In this document: positions 26,736 to 39,693 of the stretch, piece by piece
How positions within the stretch are numbered: position 1 is the stretch's first letter
Layout: each line of letters begins with the position of its first letter
NCBI RefSeq assembly: GCF_964340395.1
Contig: NC_135552.1
Coordinates: 12,056,194-12,120,193 of the forward strand
Direction: 5' to 3'
Origin: Glandiceps talaboti
Taxonomy: Eukaryota; Hemichordata; Enteropneusta; Spengelidae
Length of the DNA stretch: 64,000 nt
Translations under genes and position numbers: made by a program
The notes under the pieces: generated by a model
Seen by the model: only the letters and a program-made list of their open reading frames with translations
What the model was told of the DNA's origin: nothing
The model's database searches: none

Positions 26736-27405
26736 CACTGTCAGGAACAAAATAACAAAATTGTGTGACCTTATTGTGCATTCAACTAAAGTGGTAACGA
26801 TGGAGACTGATAGACGTTATATTTTATTCTTTTGACAAAGGAAATCTCTTGTCTCCTGTGTCCTAATAATAGTAAATTCACAAATCATATCTAGATAATC
26901 TCCTTGAACCTTCCTTAATCCAACCTAAAAACCATCAGTACCCAACAAAAGCAATTAATTGTGACCGTGGATAACCGCAAAAATCCTTGAAATTCCAATC
27001 TTCACAATATACTCTATCTCACCATTCAGAGTTGATAAACAATGAGTTGATATATTCTGAAGGGATATACACATGCAGTAAATGGGAGAGGTTTTTTTGG
27101 AGGTGGAGATGTATAACTCTTTCTCAGTGTTTGATCTTAAAGTTGATCATCTCCTTTCAGTTTTTATTTGATATCAACTGGGTATGATTTTCCTGTGTAT
27201 AATATATATGCATGAATGATCTGATCTGTCATGGTTATATTAATTGTGTAATGTTTTTCTTTGATAAACTCATACTCCCTTGAACATGTCATTTTACAAC
27301 AGCAAAGCATACAGCTGTATTGATTGTGACATCAAACACATTGTGAACTATGTTTGCATTCTTACCAAATCACTCAGCTATCTCAGCATTACCTAAGAAC
27401 TAACA

Positions 27406-27592
27406 TTAATCTTTGTCTTCCTCTTCAGATGTTATATTTGGGTTTTTCCTCCACTTATGACACATGATGTGGTATGTAAAACCTTGTACTGTGGGCAAAC
27501 ATTTCCTGTGAATTCTCTCCACGAAATGGGTGGGAAACACAAACATATCGTAGGATGTCAATAAATCAAGTCCAAAATATGTAGGGGTCACC
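27406..27592 (-). CDS. unrecognised open frame, possible terminal exon
   Basis: On the minus strand an acceptor-like ATCTGTTACAG (27593 upward) is followed by 61 codons to TAA at 27408-27406. The peptide starts VTPTYFGLDLLTSYDMFVFP, contains HRKCLPTVQGFTYHIMCHKW and ends in an acidic SEEEDKD. Its composition is more protein-like than other frames nearby (mixed charged residues, Cys/His/Trp). I do not recognise the family. It lies inside intron 1 of the myosin gene, so it would be a nested gene, an exon of a decayed copy, or chance. No partner exon was found. Confidence 0.22.
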
Positions 27593-30500
27593 CTGTAACA
27601 GATTAGTTCAAAACATTCCAATAGCTTCATAAAATGCAAAATGTCTCAAGGAACTATTCCGGAACATGTCGGTGACACAATAGTAAATTTCCTTTCAACA
27701 AATCCAGGATGTAACACTTAGCAAAAATGGGAATACGGTGAAACCCCAATTCTTGTAAAACAGTAGTAGTACGACAAAGTTGGAATTTATACGTCACCAT
27801 AATTCTGTGTTCAAAAATTTTGTCTCAGTAACACAACTGAAAATAAAGCAAGCTTTTCTAATGCAGCACTTTCCCACACTGTACTCAAAGTACTGTACAA
27901 TTACTACCCCTGGCATGGACCTATAGTGGCACAACAACCTTCTAATTGAACTTCCTCAACTTACACAGACACTACATATGACAGGACTGATAACTACAGA
28001 GGTTGTGTTAATGCTCCACTGTCTATATAAAGTGAAATGAGCAAAGGAACAACAGTTTGAATCTTGTTTTTACTAAATGAACCCATAACCTGTTTTGAAG
28101 AAAGAGAGTATGATATTACTTACAACAAATACATGTAGGTGTTTAGGGTTAGTTAGGTTCAGTGCAGTACAATGTATGCTTACTAATATTCACTTCCTTT
28201 CAAAACATTCATCTTCATTCCACAAATTATACACAACTCTATAGGTGTTCAATGACAAACTAGACTTTTATTTCAAATTGTGAATTACTCATTTTTTTTA
28301 CATGTGAATGTCACGAATGACAGTATAGCAGTGTCTTGTGTGTCTCAATATAATCATTTCTAATTTGTCAAGTACAAATGTAAACAAATGTCTTTGATTT
28401 GTCACAACAATTTTTGTTAAAAGACTACAAAGTCTACCTGAGTTCCCATTTTTAGATTGTCTAGGAAAGTTATGATACAAGGTACAAGTATAGAAATCTG
28501 TGCAAAGATTACTAGATCACCCTCCCCCTCTGGGTTCCCCCCCCCTCTGTTACCAGGGTTCCCAACTAAAATTATGTATGGAAATCTGTGAAAGGATTGC
28601 TAAACCCCCCCCCCATCCCCACCCCTTCTCTGTTACCCTGGTTCCCCACCAAAATTATGGCACACTATTAAAGGATCACTAGACCCCCTCTCCCATACAG
28701 TGGTGTTCTTATACTTGTGACATATCTCTCTAAATACACATTAGCATGGATTGGAAGTATGTGGGCTATACTTCCATGATATTAGGAATCAGCAGGGACT
28801 GTTGCTAATAAAATCCATAACTATACAATACTTGTATAGATATTAATTTTCTATACATAACATCAGCATTAAATATTAGATTCTTAAACAAACACTAAAT
28901 GTAGGTTATTGTATTGACACTGTATTCATTAAGATTCCTTTACTATTGATTTGTGACATACACAAATATCTCTAGATAATGGCTTTACATTTTGGTTGTA
29001 ATTGAAATTATGCAACAAAACAAATGTACACTGACAGTGTAATATCCTGTGTTATCCATTCACATAAATCAATCTGTGAGTTCAATTCAAGTGTTCACTG
29101 TGACCTCAAGTATGTGTACACCTGCTGATATCCTAAATGCATGTCATAATAAACTCATTTTTCCCCAAATTGAAATATAATTTCAATCAATCTGAAATTT
29201 GAACAATAATTAATAATGCCCACAGGTACTTTTGATCATTGTATAGCATATTGTAGTGATAGAAAAATACAGAATATTTGCAACAATGAACATTAATTAC
29301 TACAGAAACCACATTCAAACTGTAGTCCCAGTGACAATAATAGCCATGATTCAACTATACAAATTCCATTATATATATTTTGAAACAGGTACCTTCTTCC
29401 AAATTGGAGATTGTCTCTCTGTGATTTACAGTTAGTCATTTCCCTTGTACTCAAAATTACGTTTTCACTCTATTATCATCTGTATTGTATTCCATATACA
29501 AGGTAACTAATTTGCCATTCAACTTTGTTTCCTCCAGTTATTTGATCAAGATCCCCGACACCAAATTGGATTTTTTATTGTACATCACATTTTCATATGA
29601 AAGAGCACAAGGTCAGTGATTTAAATGGTACACCTCCACAACCCTGCAAACACACCCCTTATACTTAATCATGGTAGCAATAAATTTTTCTCAGTTTCTT
29701 ATCTGATCTCAGACATTCAAGGATAATCAATTTAGCCAGTAAACATACAGTTTTGATACTGTAACAGCATTCATCTTCCCTATACAAAGAAGCTAGCTCT
29801 GGAAATGAGACACGTCAGAGTTCTCGAAGCGTGTATTTCCAGAGCTACCAAGAAGGTAAAAATGGTGCAGAGAGGGTATTAAAACACTGAAATCTGTGTT
29901 ACGTACATATAATGTACACTTTTCATTTGGTTGATTTCAGCTCTGTCCTCTCAACACTGCTCAGACATTTGAATTCAATTTTTTACTTTTAAACTAGTAG
30001 TGAAGTGCTTCTATTTCTTTTCAACAGTATTGTCTATTTTAGATTTTCTGACAGTAGCAATATTGACCTATACTCAAGAGTGTATATTTTAGATTTCATG
30101 TCAGTAGAAATATTGACAAAAACTCATCGTGGTATCATTTATAGATTTCCTGACAGTAGAGATGTTGACATCAACTCAACAAATGTCTATTTTCGATTTT
30201 CTTACAGTAGAAATGTTGACATCTGACTCACTAGGAAACCTCCTGTTTGTTTAGCCTATAGTATGCACTTAGTCATGCAAGAATACCCTGGCATGATCAA
30301 GAAGGATAAATATTTGGACAGACAGATGACACAATCATGAAAGTAACTCTATATAGTTTGCTTATATAAGATCAGACATACTGTACAAGAATATCCTTTT
30401 CTTACAATGCACTTTTTTTTCAAAATTCTTGCATCATGATTTTTTTTTTTAAATATACGAAGTAAGTGTATGATAGCCCTCTTATTAGGAAAACACTGAA

Positions 30501-32595
30501 ACTTAATTTACAGAACTGTTCCCCTTTGTTAATTTATGTAAATCTTCTCATGTTAAAGAGAATTCTTGGAGCAGGGTTTTTGATCTCCAAGTTGATTGGG
30601 AAGTATAAGTGGCATCTACTAACTATCACTCCAAAATACTACTTGGCAAAAAAAAAACCCACCTTCCATTCTATCCTGTGCTATACTTTCTCTATGTGCA
30701 CCTGCTTACAAGTGGTCTGCAAATGACTCAAGTTTAGAGCAAGTATACCTAACATATTGTACTATAATATAAACTCTGAATACATTCAGTTGAGAAAGAA
30801 AATACATAAATTTAGAAATCGGATGACCTATTTTTACTAAACAAACATACCATTCCCAACCCAAAACTCCCACTAACAGATTTTATAGTTCTTTTTATAC
30901 AATAGTACATTTCATTCAAGGTGTCCTTATCACAACTGATGAATGATACACACTTATTACACACAGACAGTGCTGAAACTGTTCTGTCAGAGGTGACTAA
31001 TTATGAAATAATTGGGTTGGGTCATACATAGGGGAGAGCTAACAAAAGTTGATGGTACACATACTATAGTTTATTATAGACATTTGCTATTCAGTTCAAG
31101 GTGTGCACACAATAGAAACCATTCATCAAGTCAATACGTCTGAAACTTTCAGTCTCAATGAGCATAATATTACCCCCAGATGACTAAGGTGTCATCAAAT
31201 TATCAGCATATAAATACCTACTACTATTAAACTACACTCTGCTGAATTAATCCAGATATTTTTTGCGGCAATATCTTGGAATACAAACAATGTCTTCTTG
31301 ATTAATTGCTTTCCTCCTTATACATTTCGTCTAAGTTATTAGCAATGTACCAAACACCAATTTAGTGCTATTCTTTCAGATACCTGTATATTTATGATGC
31401 AAACTTTCAGAACTGCCTTCAACTTTGTTTTCGAAACTACCTTCAACCTAAAATGTTTATTTGCGAATACCTTGCATTCCAAAGGTGGCCACCTTTAGTC
31501 ATAATCGTAACACAAACACACGAATCTCACTTGATACTATAATGATACGATACCACAACCTTGCCTGCGTAACGATATTTTCAACGGATATCGTGCCATG
31601 TGTCATTATAGTGTACTTACACTTGTATATAATGTTGCACTTTCTCTATTTTTTGGTAAACATTCTACACAGCTTACTAACAAAACGTGGAGTTTCAAAC
31701 TCGCCATGCAGTTTCAAGTACAAAGTCCGTCTAGTGAATGGATATTGGAATGCTGTCATACACACGGACTGAGTCACACTACCAAAGGGGAGATTCAATG
31801 GCCGGAAACGAAGTGAATCCTTTCAAACACGACAAAAACAGTTTTCACGTAGGTGTTGATCACAAAAGTAATCGATTGCGAAAAGTAGAACAAGATGACT
31901 TCACACTTCTGACCCCCTACCCCCTCAAAACCAGAAAGCAGATTGCCAATGAAAGTATTTTAGAAATAAATATTACATGTCAAAAACTGTTTGCATGCAC
32001 ATTTACATGTAATATGCAACAATGCGTCCGTGAATATCATTTAAAATTGAATGGTCACTTTGAATACCGTTACTGATTAATGACACATGAGTACTGATTT
32101 TTTCCTTTTTACTCAGCTTTGTCTGGTCTTGAAAACCTCTTGAATTAGTGAATATATTGTTGTTGTTTTTTACCTGGGCACACACACAGTTACGACGACC
32201 GTACGGTGTGTATCGATCACCAAATCGAATGCGGAAGCGAGTTTCGATCGTCGCTGCTAACCACTACATTATATTACACTGTTAGTACCCCGTGTTTTAC
32301 ATGTGTCCCCAAATCACAGTGAGACTAACAGTCGAGTGGAAATTAATGGCCGTTGTCAAAACCCATGAGAAAGTTGTACGAATAATTGTCCGGAACTATG
32401 CCACTTCAGCAAGTTTAGCGAAGGAGTAGTGTGTAGTCCGATTGAGTAACGAATGGAGGTCACAACTGAAGACCTAAACTTACTGCGGAATAAGTGGCGA
32501 ATCAAAGTAAAACATCCCAACGAATCAAAATAAATGATAAGACAGGGTGTATTCTTCGCTAAAATTGTCATACACATCAATATAGTGTCACTTAC

Positions 32596-32613
32596 CGGCG
32601 TCAAAATATCCAT
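32596..32613 (-). CDS. MYO10: Myosin X-like, exon 1 (start codon, six codons)
   Basis: ATG at 32613 begins six codons (MDILTP) that run directly into a consensus donor GTAAGT (32595-32590). The start context is strong (A at -3, G at +4), and an in-frame TAA lies 18 nt upstream (32631-32629). Exon 1 ends in phase 0 and exon 2 begins in phase 0. Vertebrate MYO10 likewise has a tiny first coding exon of seven codons before a 33-codon second exon. The call depends on exon 2; alone this exon would be unrecognisable. Confidence 0.7.
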
Positions 32614-33080
32614 TTTCCAGAAATTACATTAGTCGCTGGTCTGCTAGTAAACTCAAAACTTCATTGACTAACTTATAAGAAACCGACTGCGCATGTCAAA
32701 TATGATTTATCTAGGTAGTCTGTTATCCGGAAGAAACCAATTTGAGATCGGGTACACAGAACAGTTACGGCTTTTACGGTGAGGAAAAGAGAAGCTGGAT
32801 AAGAGCGGCTGGATGAGTCTTGCCAATTAATCTGGCTTATTCTTCTTATTCTGACTGAAATGACGTCCATGTTGGGGTTCTCAAACTGACCAAAGCCATA
32901 TCTCATACATGCACCTCAAGAAGTCCTAACCTCTCCTCTCTGATTATTCGACTGGTCAAAGTGGGTGTGACCATGGGATGAAAAGATTGACACTTTTAAA
33001 TTTCAGATTTGAAATATGACTTGTATGAGGTCGCACTTCGCCACATACGTCATTTATCAGCAGACGACATGTCCTGGATC
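32614..33080 (-). promoter_or_regulatory. MYO10: probable promoter and 5' UTR of the myosin X-like gene
   Basis: The DNA from roughly 31.45 to 33.1 kb is visibly richer in CpG than its surroundings (many CGTA, TCGA and CGAC words near 32190-32250 and 32590-33070), as expected around an animal promoter. A TATA-like CTTATAAG lies at 32672-32679, about 60 nt upstream of the ATG. An ATGTAA start-stop unit sits at 32629-32624. The transcription start itself is inferred. Confidence 0.45.
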
Positions 33081-35557
33081 ATGAAAAGGGCGACACTTAG
33101 AAAAAGTTTACCAATTTTTTCTTTTGTTATTATTTGTTTATAGATTTTTTCCCTTTATTTTCTGAACAATACCTTACCAAAATTGAGGGGAAAGGGTAAG
33201 TATTCACATTTTTATTTACAATTTCTATGAAATTTTGCAGACTGTATAAATGAAAATGCCGAGTGTGTGCAAATGACAGAAAAATTTCCACAAATTCAAT
33301 AACTTGCTCTTTCATAATTAAATTAGTGTAATATTGATACACAAGATTTTTGGAAACAATTGAAAGAAAAAGAGAGTGAAACTGTTCAAATTTATCTATA
33401 ACAAATGCAACATTGAAGTTGGAAACTTGAAATAAGATCTACTGAACTTTAAATTTGGCATAGGATTTGATTGTGGCAGCCAAAAAAGTCATGCAAACTA
33501 TGCCACATGCATTATTCCAGAGCATTATACCAAACTAGCTAGAATGCACCCAGTAGAGGCCATTATGCCTCCATCTCCATCAACACCAACCATGCATGGT
33601 CTCAGCTTGTGAAGACAATACCAGTAAGCGTCTAAAATTTAGTTACTCCTACATGATTTCCCCAACATATTTTATGCAGTGGTCAGAGTTTTAATTAAAT
33701 CACATGTTAATTTCTATGAAAGAAATTATTGAATGTAATCACACATTGCCAGTAGTACAAAGAATTGCTATTTTGAATTACTTTTAACTTGACTAGTGTG
33801 TAACATGCACATTTGTCACAATATTCATCGTCCAATTTTTTTTGAAGCTAAAAATCATACCTAGATTGTGATGTGGTATTGCTAAGCAATGCAGTCTGTA
33901 TTGATGTCATTTTGGCGCATTTTAGTTCATTTCTTATAGTTTTGTAGGACGATAAGTTACCAAATTACCAGTGAGCTATCATACATTACAGGATATAATA
34001 GGCCAGGGAAAATCAGCAGTGGGAGAAACTTTGATTCTCAGCAAAACCTCAATATGATCAAAAAACATTAACACAGCCATAATTTCACAGGCCCTCAAAT
34101 GATTGAGTCAGCAATATGGCATTTGATAATTTCCTACCAATGAATATTCATGATGTGATATTACATTTGAGATATGGAACTCAGTTCAATCCATGTCCTT
34201 AATAGTCTGAAAAAATTGTTAAATCAAATCTGAAAAGTGTCAAAAATGACGAGTCTTTTGGTCTAATCTACTGTCATGTATTAGTCTATTTGTTTAGAAG
34301 CCAGATCAAAGATGTGGCAAGGTGCGGAACATATATGTGGCTGTGAACTTTTTACCCTCTGTAATCTTTTAGCATTGGTAGCTAGTTGGAAAGGTTATGA
34401 CAAAGTAGTTGGTAGTATTTTCCTCCATGATGCTACAAACCTGTCCTATACATTTATTCCACATACACATGGAAGGTTTCAGTCAGAATATTTCAGAACT
34501 TGAGTACTTTGAAATCATCTTCATCATGGTGTCATTTTAGGTCACAATTTCTTTTACATGATTTGCTGACCGCTTTCATGTAGTGCCATATCATCAACTG
34601 ACTGCCATGATAAAAATTTATTGGAAGCTCATAATTAAAGTCTGTGCAATAGATTGTATTTTTTTTACCCAGAATGCCTCAGGTAGGCAGCTGTTATGGG
34701 TGTGGTCATGGTTGCTATAGACTTTTATGTTCATCTTGGAATGTCCACGTTCTGGTCTATCCATACCTGACTCTCATATCCATCCTTACTAAATATATGG
34801 CATGTTGTCGTATACTCGTGTGGGGTGTTCTTGATAGTATAAGAATGAAAGTATACAACAATGTCCCCATGTTCACATGGACAATATCACCAATAGCCAG
34901 AAAAAAACAGCTTTTCAATAAGTCTTGCAGTGTTGGTATGAGGAAACCAATCACAACAGTGCTGAGATTTTAAAGCACTGACCAACCAGACCATTGTGGC
35001 CAATGATGGACTTGGAAAACCTGAGTTGTACCTGTGCATGACCCATTTCATGGGCACAGTGTAGCCAGCAGTAAAAGGCACATTCCATTCAAGCTACTTC
35101 TTGAATAATAAAGGCATTCTTAGTACACTACCTATTAATTATATATTATCTAATCATGCCTTGAAGGTTTTCTTTCAGTGTTATATATGTCTGCACCCCC
35201 CCCCCCCCTTGGTTAAATCACAGACCCTCAACCAATGTTGTTAGAGGGTCTTGGTTGACATGAAGCTATTTCACCAACCCTGCAGCCCATGACCTTTCTA
35301 AAATAGGGTTACACAAATTGGCAAATCAAACATGGGAGAGTAAACAATGACAGGAGCTCCACAGTTGACCCCTACATGTGTAGGGTCTATGGTCTGGATA
35401 GTTTCAAGAGGTGTGAAGCTCCTATTGTATATATACCCATGATGCCTCACCCCAATGTTTTCTAAGCTATATTTAACAATTTCTATGCCTCCGAGGTTGT
35501 ACATAGCAGGATCAGCGGAAATAGTTTTATACAGCAAAGACAATATAGGTCTCACCT

Positions 35558-35652
35558 TAGTCTTTAAGGTATGCTGTGACAGGGCACCCTCAGGCATCGG
35601 CCAGCACAGACAATGATGGGGGCCGAGTGACACAACATATCTTACAGTCTAG
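35558..35652. mobile_element. MULE-like MITE (TAGTCTGTAAG family), copy 2
   Basis: Starts TAGTCTTTAAGGTA and ends TATCTTACAGTCTA. Flanking 9-mers GTCTCACCT and GCCTCATCT match at 7 of 9 positions, the differences being transitions. Confidence 0.7.
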
Positions 35653-36347
35653 CCTCATCTTTGTTCTCCTTTAATCAAGCCTATCTCCTGTAAAGTCTTT
35701 GTATCATCAACAATATCACCAGGTTGCACACCAAACTGCAGCATCACATAAGTAACCAGGCTACACCAACAACTGTGATCCAAGAGTCAAGCTTATAGAT
35801 GGGGAGAGTGCATTATTTTAGCCATTTTCAGAATGCTCACAACACTTCACTATCTCAGAATCTTTGTGTCAGTTGAAATGACAAATTTACACAAACATCT
35901 GTACTATGACCATCCATGAGTTAATGCTGGACTACCAAGTGCCAGTGGACACCCTTTTGACTAACATGTCTATAAACCATACTACAAACTTAGCAACAAA
36001 CAAACATGTTCATTGTAGTAAACAAGTCACTTGTGACTGGTCAGCGAGTGGGTCAGAGAGCAAAATTTTGTGAAGGGGGGGGGGGGGGATTCTTTGCAAA
36101 ACATGCCAGTCATGCATTTTTATGAGAAAGATAACAGAATTAGTGCAGCGAATATGTATGTATAACCACTCGTTTACCATATTACCTCAGAATACCAAGT
36201 CTGTATCATGTGTTACTCCTGTTCATTCATCAACAGTTTGGACCAAAATCCATTTTAGTCGCAATTTCGTCACCCACCCAAATTACAGTAGATATACCAT
36301 GGACAAGATCACCTTGCCTTGAACAATTTTCTATGAGTGCGCGCGTA

Positions 36348-36350
<3 letters not shown>

Positions 36351-36388
<38 letters not shown>
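36351..36388. repeat. (AC)n microsatellite
   Basis: Nineteen AC dinucleotides. Confidence 0.97.
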
Positions 36389-36393
<5 letters not shown>

Positions 36394-38299
36394 AAATGGA
36401 TTATACACAACATTTTTTTTGCTAGAATAATAATTTAATTCCATAGTAGAAAACAGAAATGAAATGGTGCAAACGGGCAGAGAATTATGATGCCCTGCAG
36501 TCAGCATTAAGTACAGTTGCTCATACAGAGATTGAAACTTTAATACGAAGTACCTGAAATATCAATTGAAGTCAAGATGGCCATTCATTGTATTGTCCTC
36601 ACCCCCATTGTAAGCAAGAAACATATCCATGCAGCATTTTTAATATACAGCAGTTTTCCTTTTTCCCTTTTTTTAAACGTAATTTACAGCACATCCCTGC
36701 AGCATATATACAGCCTGTTGAGATGAATTCTTTCAAATTGATGTATTAAACGTAATGATCGGCATAGCTAACTCAGTTGTACCAATCTAGTGTGAGGACA
36801 ATACTGGCCCATCTTTGGACTCTCACTATCCAAGATTTGACATGTCTCCATTGGTTAAGAGTTTGAGAGTGAATAAAACAAGGTATTGGGTCCATATACA
36901 TTGGTGAAATATTACATTTGCCGAAGTAACACCAGTTGTCCAATATATACAGACAAAGACCCGAAACTAAAGACAAACTCTATGTTATCATGTGTCAACT
37001 GTTTGATGATGAAAATACTGTCAAAAATGCCAACATACAGGACTTACTTCTTTTTTTTTTTGGTGACTAAACGTCATTGGCGGAAAGTTGTCATGGGAAA
37101 ATGTTTTGATATACTGATTGAAACACTTATAATTGTCTATATCAGAAATTGTTTAAATTGGTAATATTGTATGAAGAACTTGGTTGTTTAGTCTTGTACT
37201 AAAATCAAAGCATGCACTCTATAATACCCAGTGAGGCTATGTTTTTCAGAATTCACAAGCACTGTTACAGTGTCATTAAAATATGGTATATGTAAACGAA
37301 AAAAAAAAATACGCATATTGATTACCATAATGAGATTAAAGATTTTATGTTGTATGTGTGTGTATTAATTTGTTACACTGGTAAAGTTGATTTGTGACTT
37401 GAAATATCTAGTGAAGTTGTATCTAAATTATTTTGTTTAAAATACATAAAGATGAATCATATCAAATACTGGCCATCAAGGTCAAAATCTAGTGACCACT
37501 CTGTCTCTTTTTCCCTTCCCAGTCTTTCTCCTCATTGCACAGCAAAAACTCATACATTTACATAATACCTGAGGTAATAAAATAAAGGTCAAAGGTCAAC
37601 CTGACATGACATGGCAGTGCTTACCCTGTGTTGTCATGACAATACAACAAGACGCTTTTTCCAAGGTGCTGTTCTCACATGGCTGGTCCTACAATAGTCC
37701 TACTATATTAATATTTGAACATCAAATCACCATTTTTTCCCCGTGAATAATAGGGAAGATTTGTTTCTGAATCATGAAATATAGTTAATATCTAATATGT
37801 AATATCTAAGTCCATTAACTGTTAGATTAGATTTGCTATTAATAATTTTTGCAATTGTTTGTCAATCACGAGTGAAAACGATTCTAAGCTTTTTTTTGTC
37901 TACAATTCAACAACACAAACTTGAGGTATCATCAATGTGTCCTGTCAATCCTAAAACTATGACAAAACACTTCTAGACAACAAAGCTGACGTCAGCAGAT
38001 CAAGAAAAAAATTCCCATGAACAGTAAAAGGTTATATGAAGAATCGATTTGCCCGTTTGCTATACACATTGGCATCAACACTATGTGATCACACATATGG
38101 ATGAAAAATTAGAAGACATTTTGTGACTCCAGTTATGACAAATGCACAAGACGAAGTGGTTAAAGTTGATGAAACAAGTAATTCAGACACAGCCAGCGAA
38201 AAGCAGCACATTCAATCATTAAAACGTTCTACAGAGTGGTCACGTACCCCAAATCCATTCTACAAGTTTCTATAATTACCGAGTGGCCAGACTCAGACT

Positions 38300-39483
38300 A
38301 CATATTTATTTCTCTAAGTTGAAACATTGGACTCCACTGCATTAGAATAACAATGCAATTGAGACTATTTATAACTTGTGTTTGTAGAGTTAAACATATA
38401 CAATGAAGAGAAAGAAAAACCAAACAAATTTATGAGAAAAATTACTTCTAAAGTCTAGTCATGAAAATAGCATTGAATTGATCATTAATCAAATAGAATA
38501 ATTTTTTGCTAGTAACCTGCCAGGTCTGCAAAAGCCAGTCATGTTGTTTCAGGTTCTTTACGTATAACATTGATCTTGTTGATGGTTAAGGTTGTTTTGT
38601 TTATGTTTTTTGTGTTTTTTTTGAGTTATTGACATACACATCCGGCAAGGCATCATGTGTTGAGAAGCATCTTTTGTCAGTCGATTCATAGTTTTTTGAG
38701 ATCAAGCCGCTGACTCTGAGGTATATAGTGACACAGAGAAACCCAACTAAACTTTGGTTTTTCTGTGGCTTATTGTAGGTGGCCAGAGGCTTGATGTGAC
38801 AAAAAAAAAATAAAAATAAAAAAAAAAGCAATTTCCTAACATTCAGCAATTTGTGCAAAGCTCTGAATTAGAGTGTGTTTATCTGCACAGAGATTGATGA
38901 GTTAAACTGAGTATTTCCCTGCTGGTTCTCTTAGTACTACAAATTCTCTCTCGCTCTCTCTCTCTCAGTTCGTATCAAACATAAAAATAAAGTATGTAAA
39001 TATAATTTTCGGCCATAAATATACTCTTCTCTCAAAAAAATAATGGCCATATTGACTTTTTTGGGTTTTTGCGATTTTTTTGTATTTTCCTTTTTATCTT
39101 TTTTTCTATTTTCTTTAATATTTTTCTTACTTCTTTCATATCTTTTGCTTTCTTGAGTTTGCTTCTGGCAGTTTTTTTTCTCACATAATAACCCCCTTTT
39201 TAAACAACAACTCCGCACCTGCCCACACTGGATGCCATAACAGACCTGATAAACATGAGGTGCCGATCAATGGTCAATCTACAATTGACAGGCAAAAACG
39301 TATACTGAGGTACTAGCATGAAGAAATCCAAAAATCTGATCACAAAGAGTCTACGAACATTCTACAATCTCTACTATGCGTGTCATTTCCAAATCTTTGG
39401 TAGAATGAAATGAGGTAATAAATGATGTCGGTAGTTGTAATGGACGAACGATATCCATGCTTTCTGCTTTCGCAGAATGCTTC
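38300..39483 (-). other. IGF2BP: probable IGF2BP 3' UTR (extent uncertain)
   Basis: This is the sequence following the stop codon in transcript orientation. It is A/T-rich with a CT-rich microsatellite (38944-38967 on the plus strand). Candidate polyadenylation signals on the minus strand are ATTAAA at 39118-39113 and AATAAA at 38310-38305. Neither can be confirmed from sequence alone, so the 3' end is a guess. Confidence 0.35.
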
Positions 39484-39693
39484 CTAATCCCTGTTTCCAT
39501 TCATTTGACGTCCCATTTCACGCCCCATTTCTCGGCCATCTCTGCGGTCCCTACCATCTCCTCTGCCGTCTCCTCTACCATCTCCTCTGCCGTCACGTTC
39601 CATTTCACGACCTCCTTGAACACCTCCGCGTTGGTTGTACTGCATCATGGCCTTGGCAGTATACAGCATGAAACGAATTTGTCTTTGGGCGGA
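39484..39693 (-). CDS. IGF2BP: IGF2BP terminal coding exon: last KH4 helix and RG/RD-rich tail
   Basis: This exon follows acceptor GCCTTGCAG and runs 69 codons to TAG. It gives the final KH4 helix (SAQRQIRFMLYTAKAMMQ) and then about 49 residues dominated by Arg, Gly, Asp and Met, with a repeated GDGR/RDGR motif and GREM repeats. The tail differs from the Gln-rich, RRK-ending vertebrate tails I know. It resembles RGG-like disordered RNA-binding segments and may add nonspecific RNA affinity. The opposite-strand open frame here is only its shadow. Confidence 0.93.
   Translation of the reverse strand, partial: SAQRQIRFMLYTAKAMMQYNQRGGVQGGREMERDGRGDGRGDGRGDGRDRRDGREMGREMGRQMNGNRD

Larger units (their letters stand above)
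23893..32595 (-). other. MYO10: intron 1 of the myosin X-like gene
   Basis: An 8.7-kb interval between donor GTAAGT after exon 1 and the acceptor of exon 2. It contains a 26.5-kb minisatellite and the unrecognised open frame at 27.4 kb. The CpG-rich 31.45-32.59 kb part holds three overlapping plus-strand open frames without recognisable domains. Confidence 0.6.
33100..38300. other. intergenic region between myosin promoter and IGF2BP 3' end
   Basis: No coding exon is recognised on either strand. It contains one MULE-like MITE (35558-35652), short C and G homopolymers (about 35190-35203 and 36067-36080), and a CA microsatellite at 36351. The open frames here show no domain or splice support. 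Confidence 0.5.
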
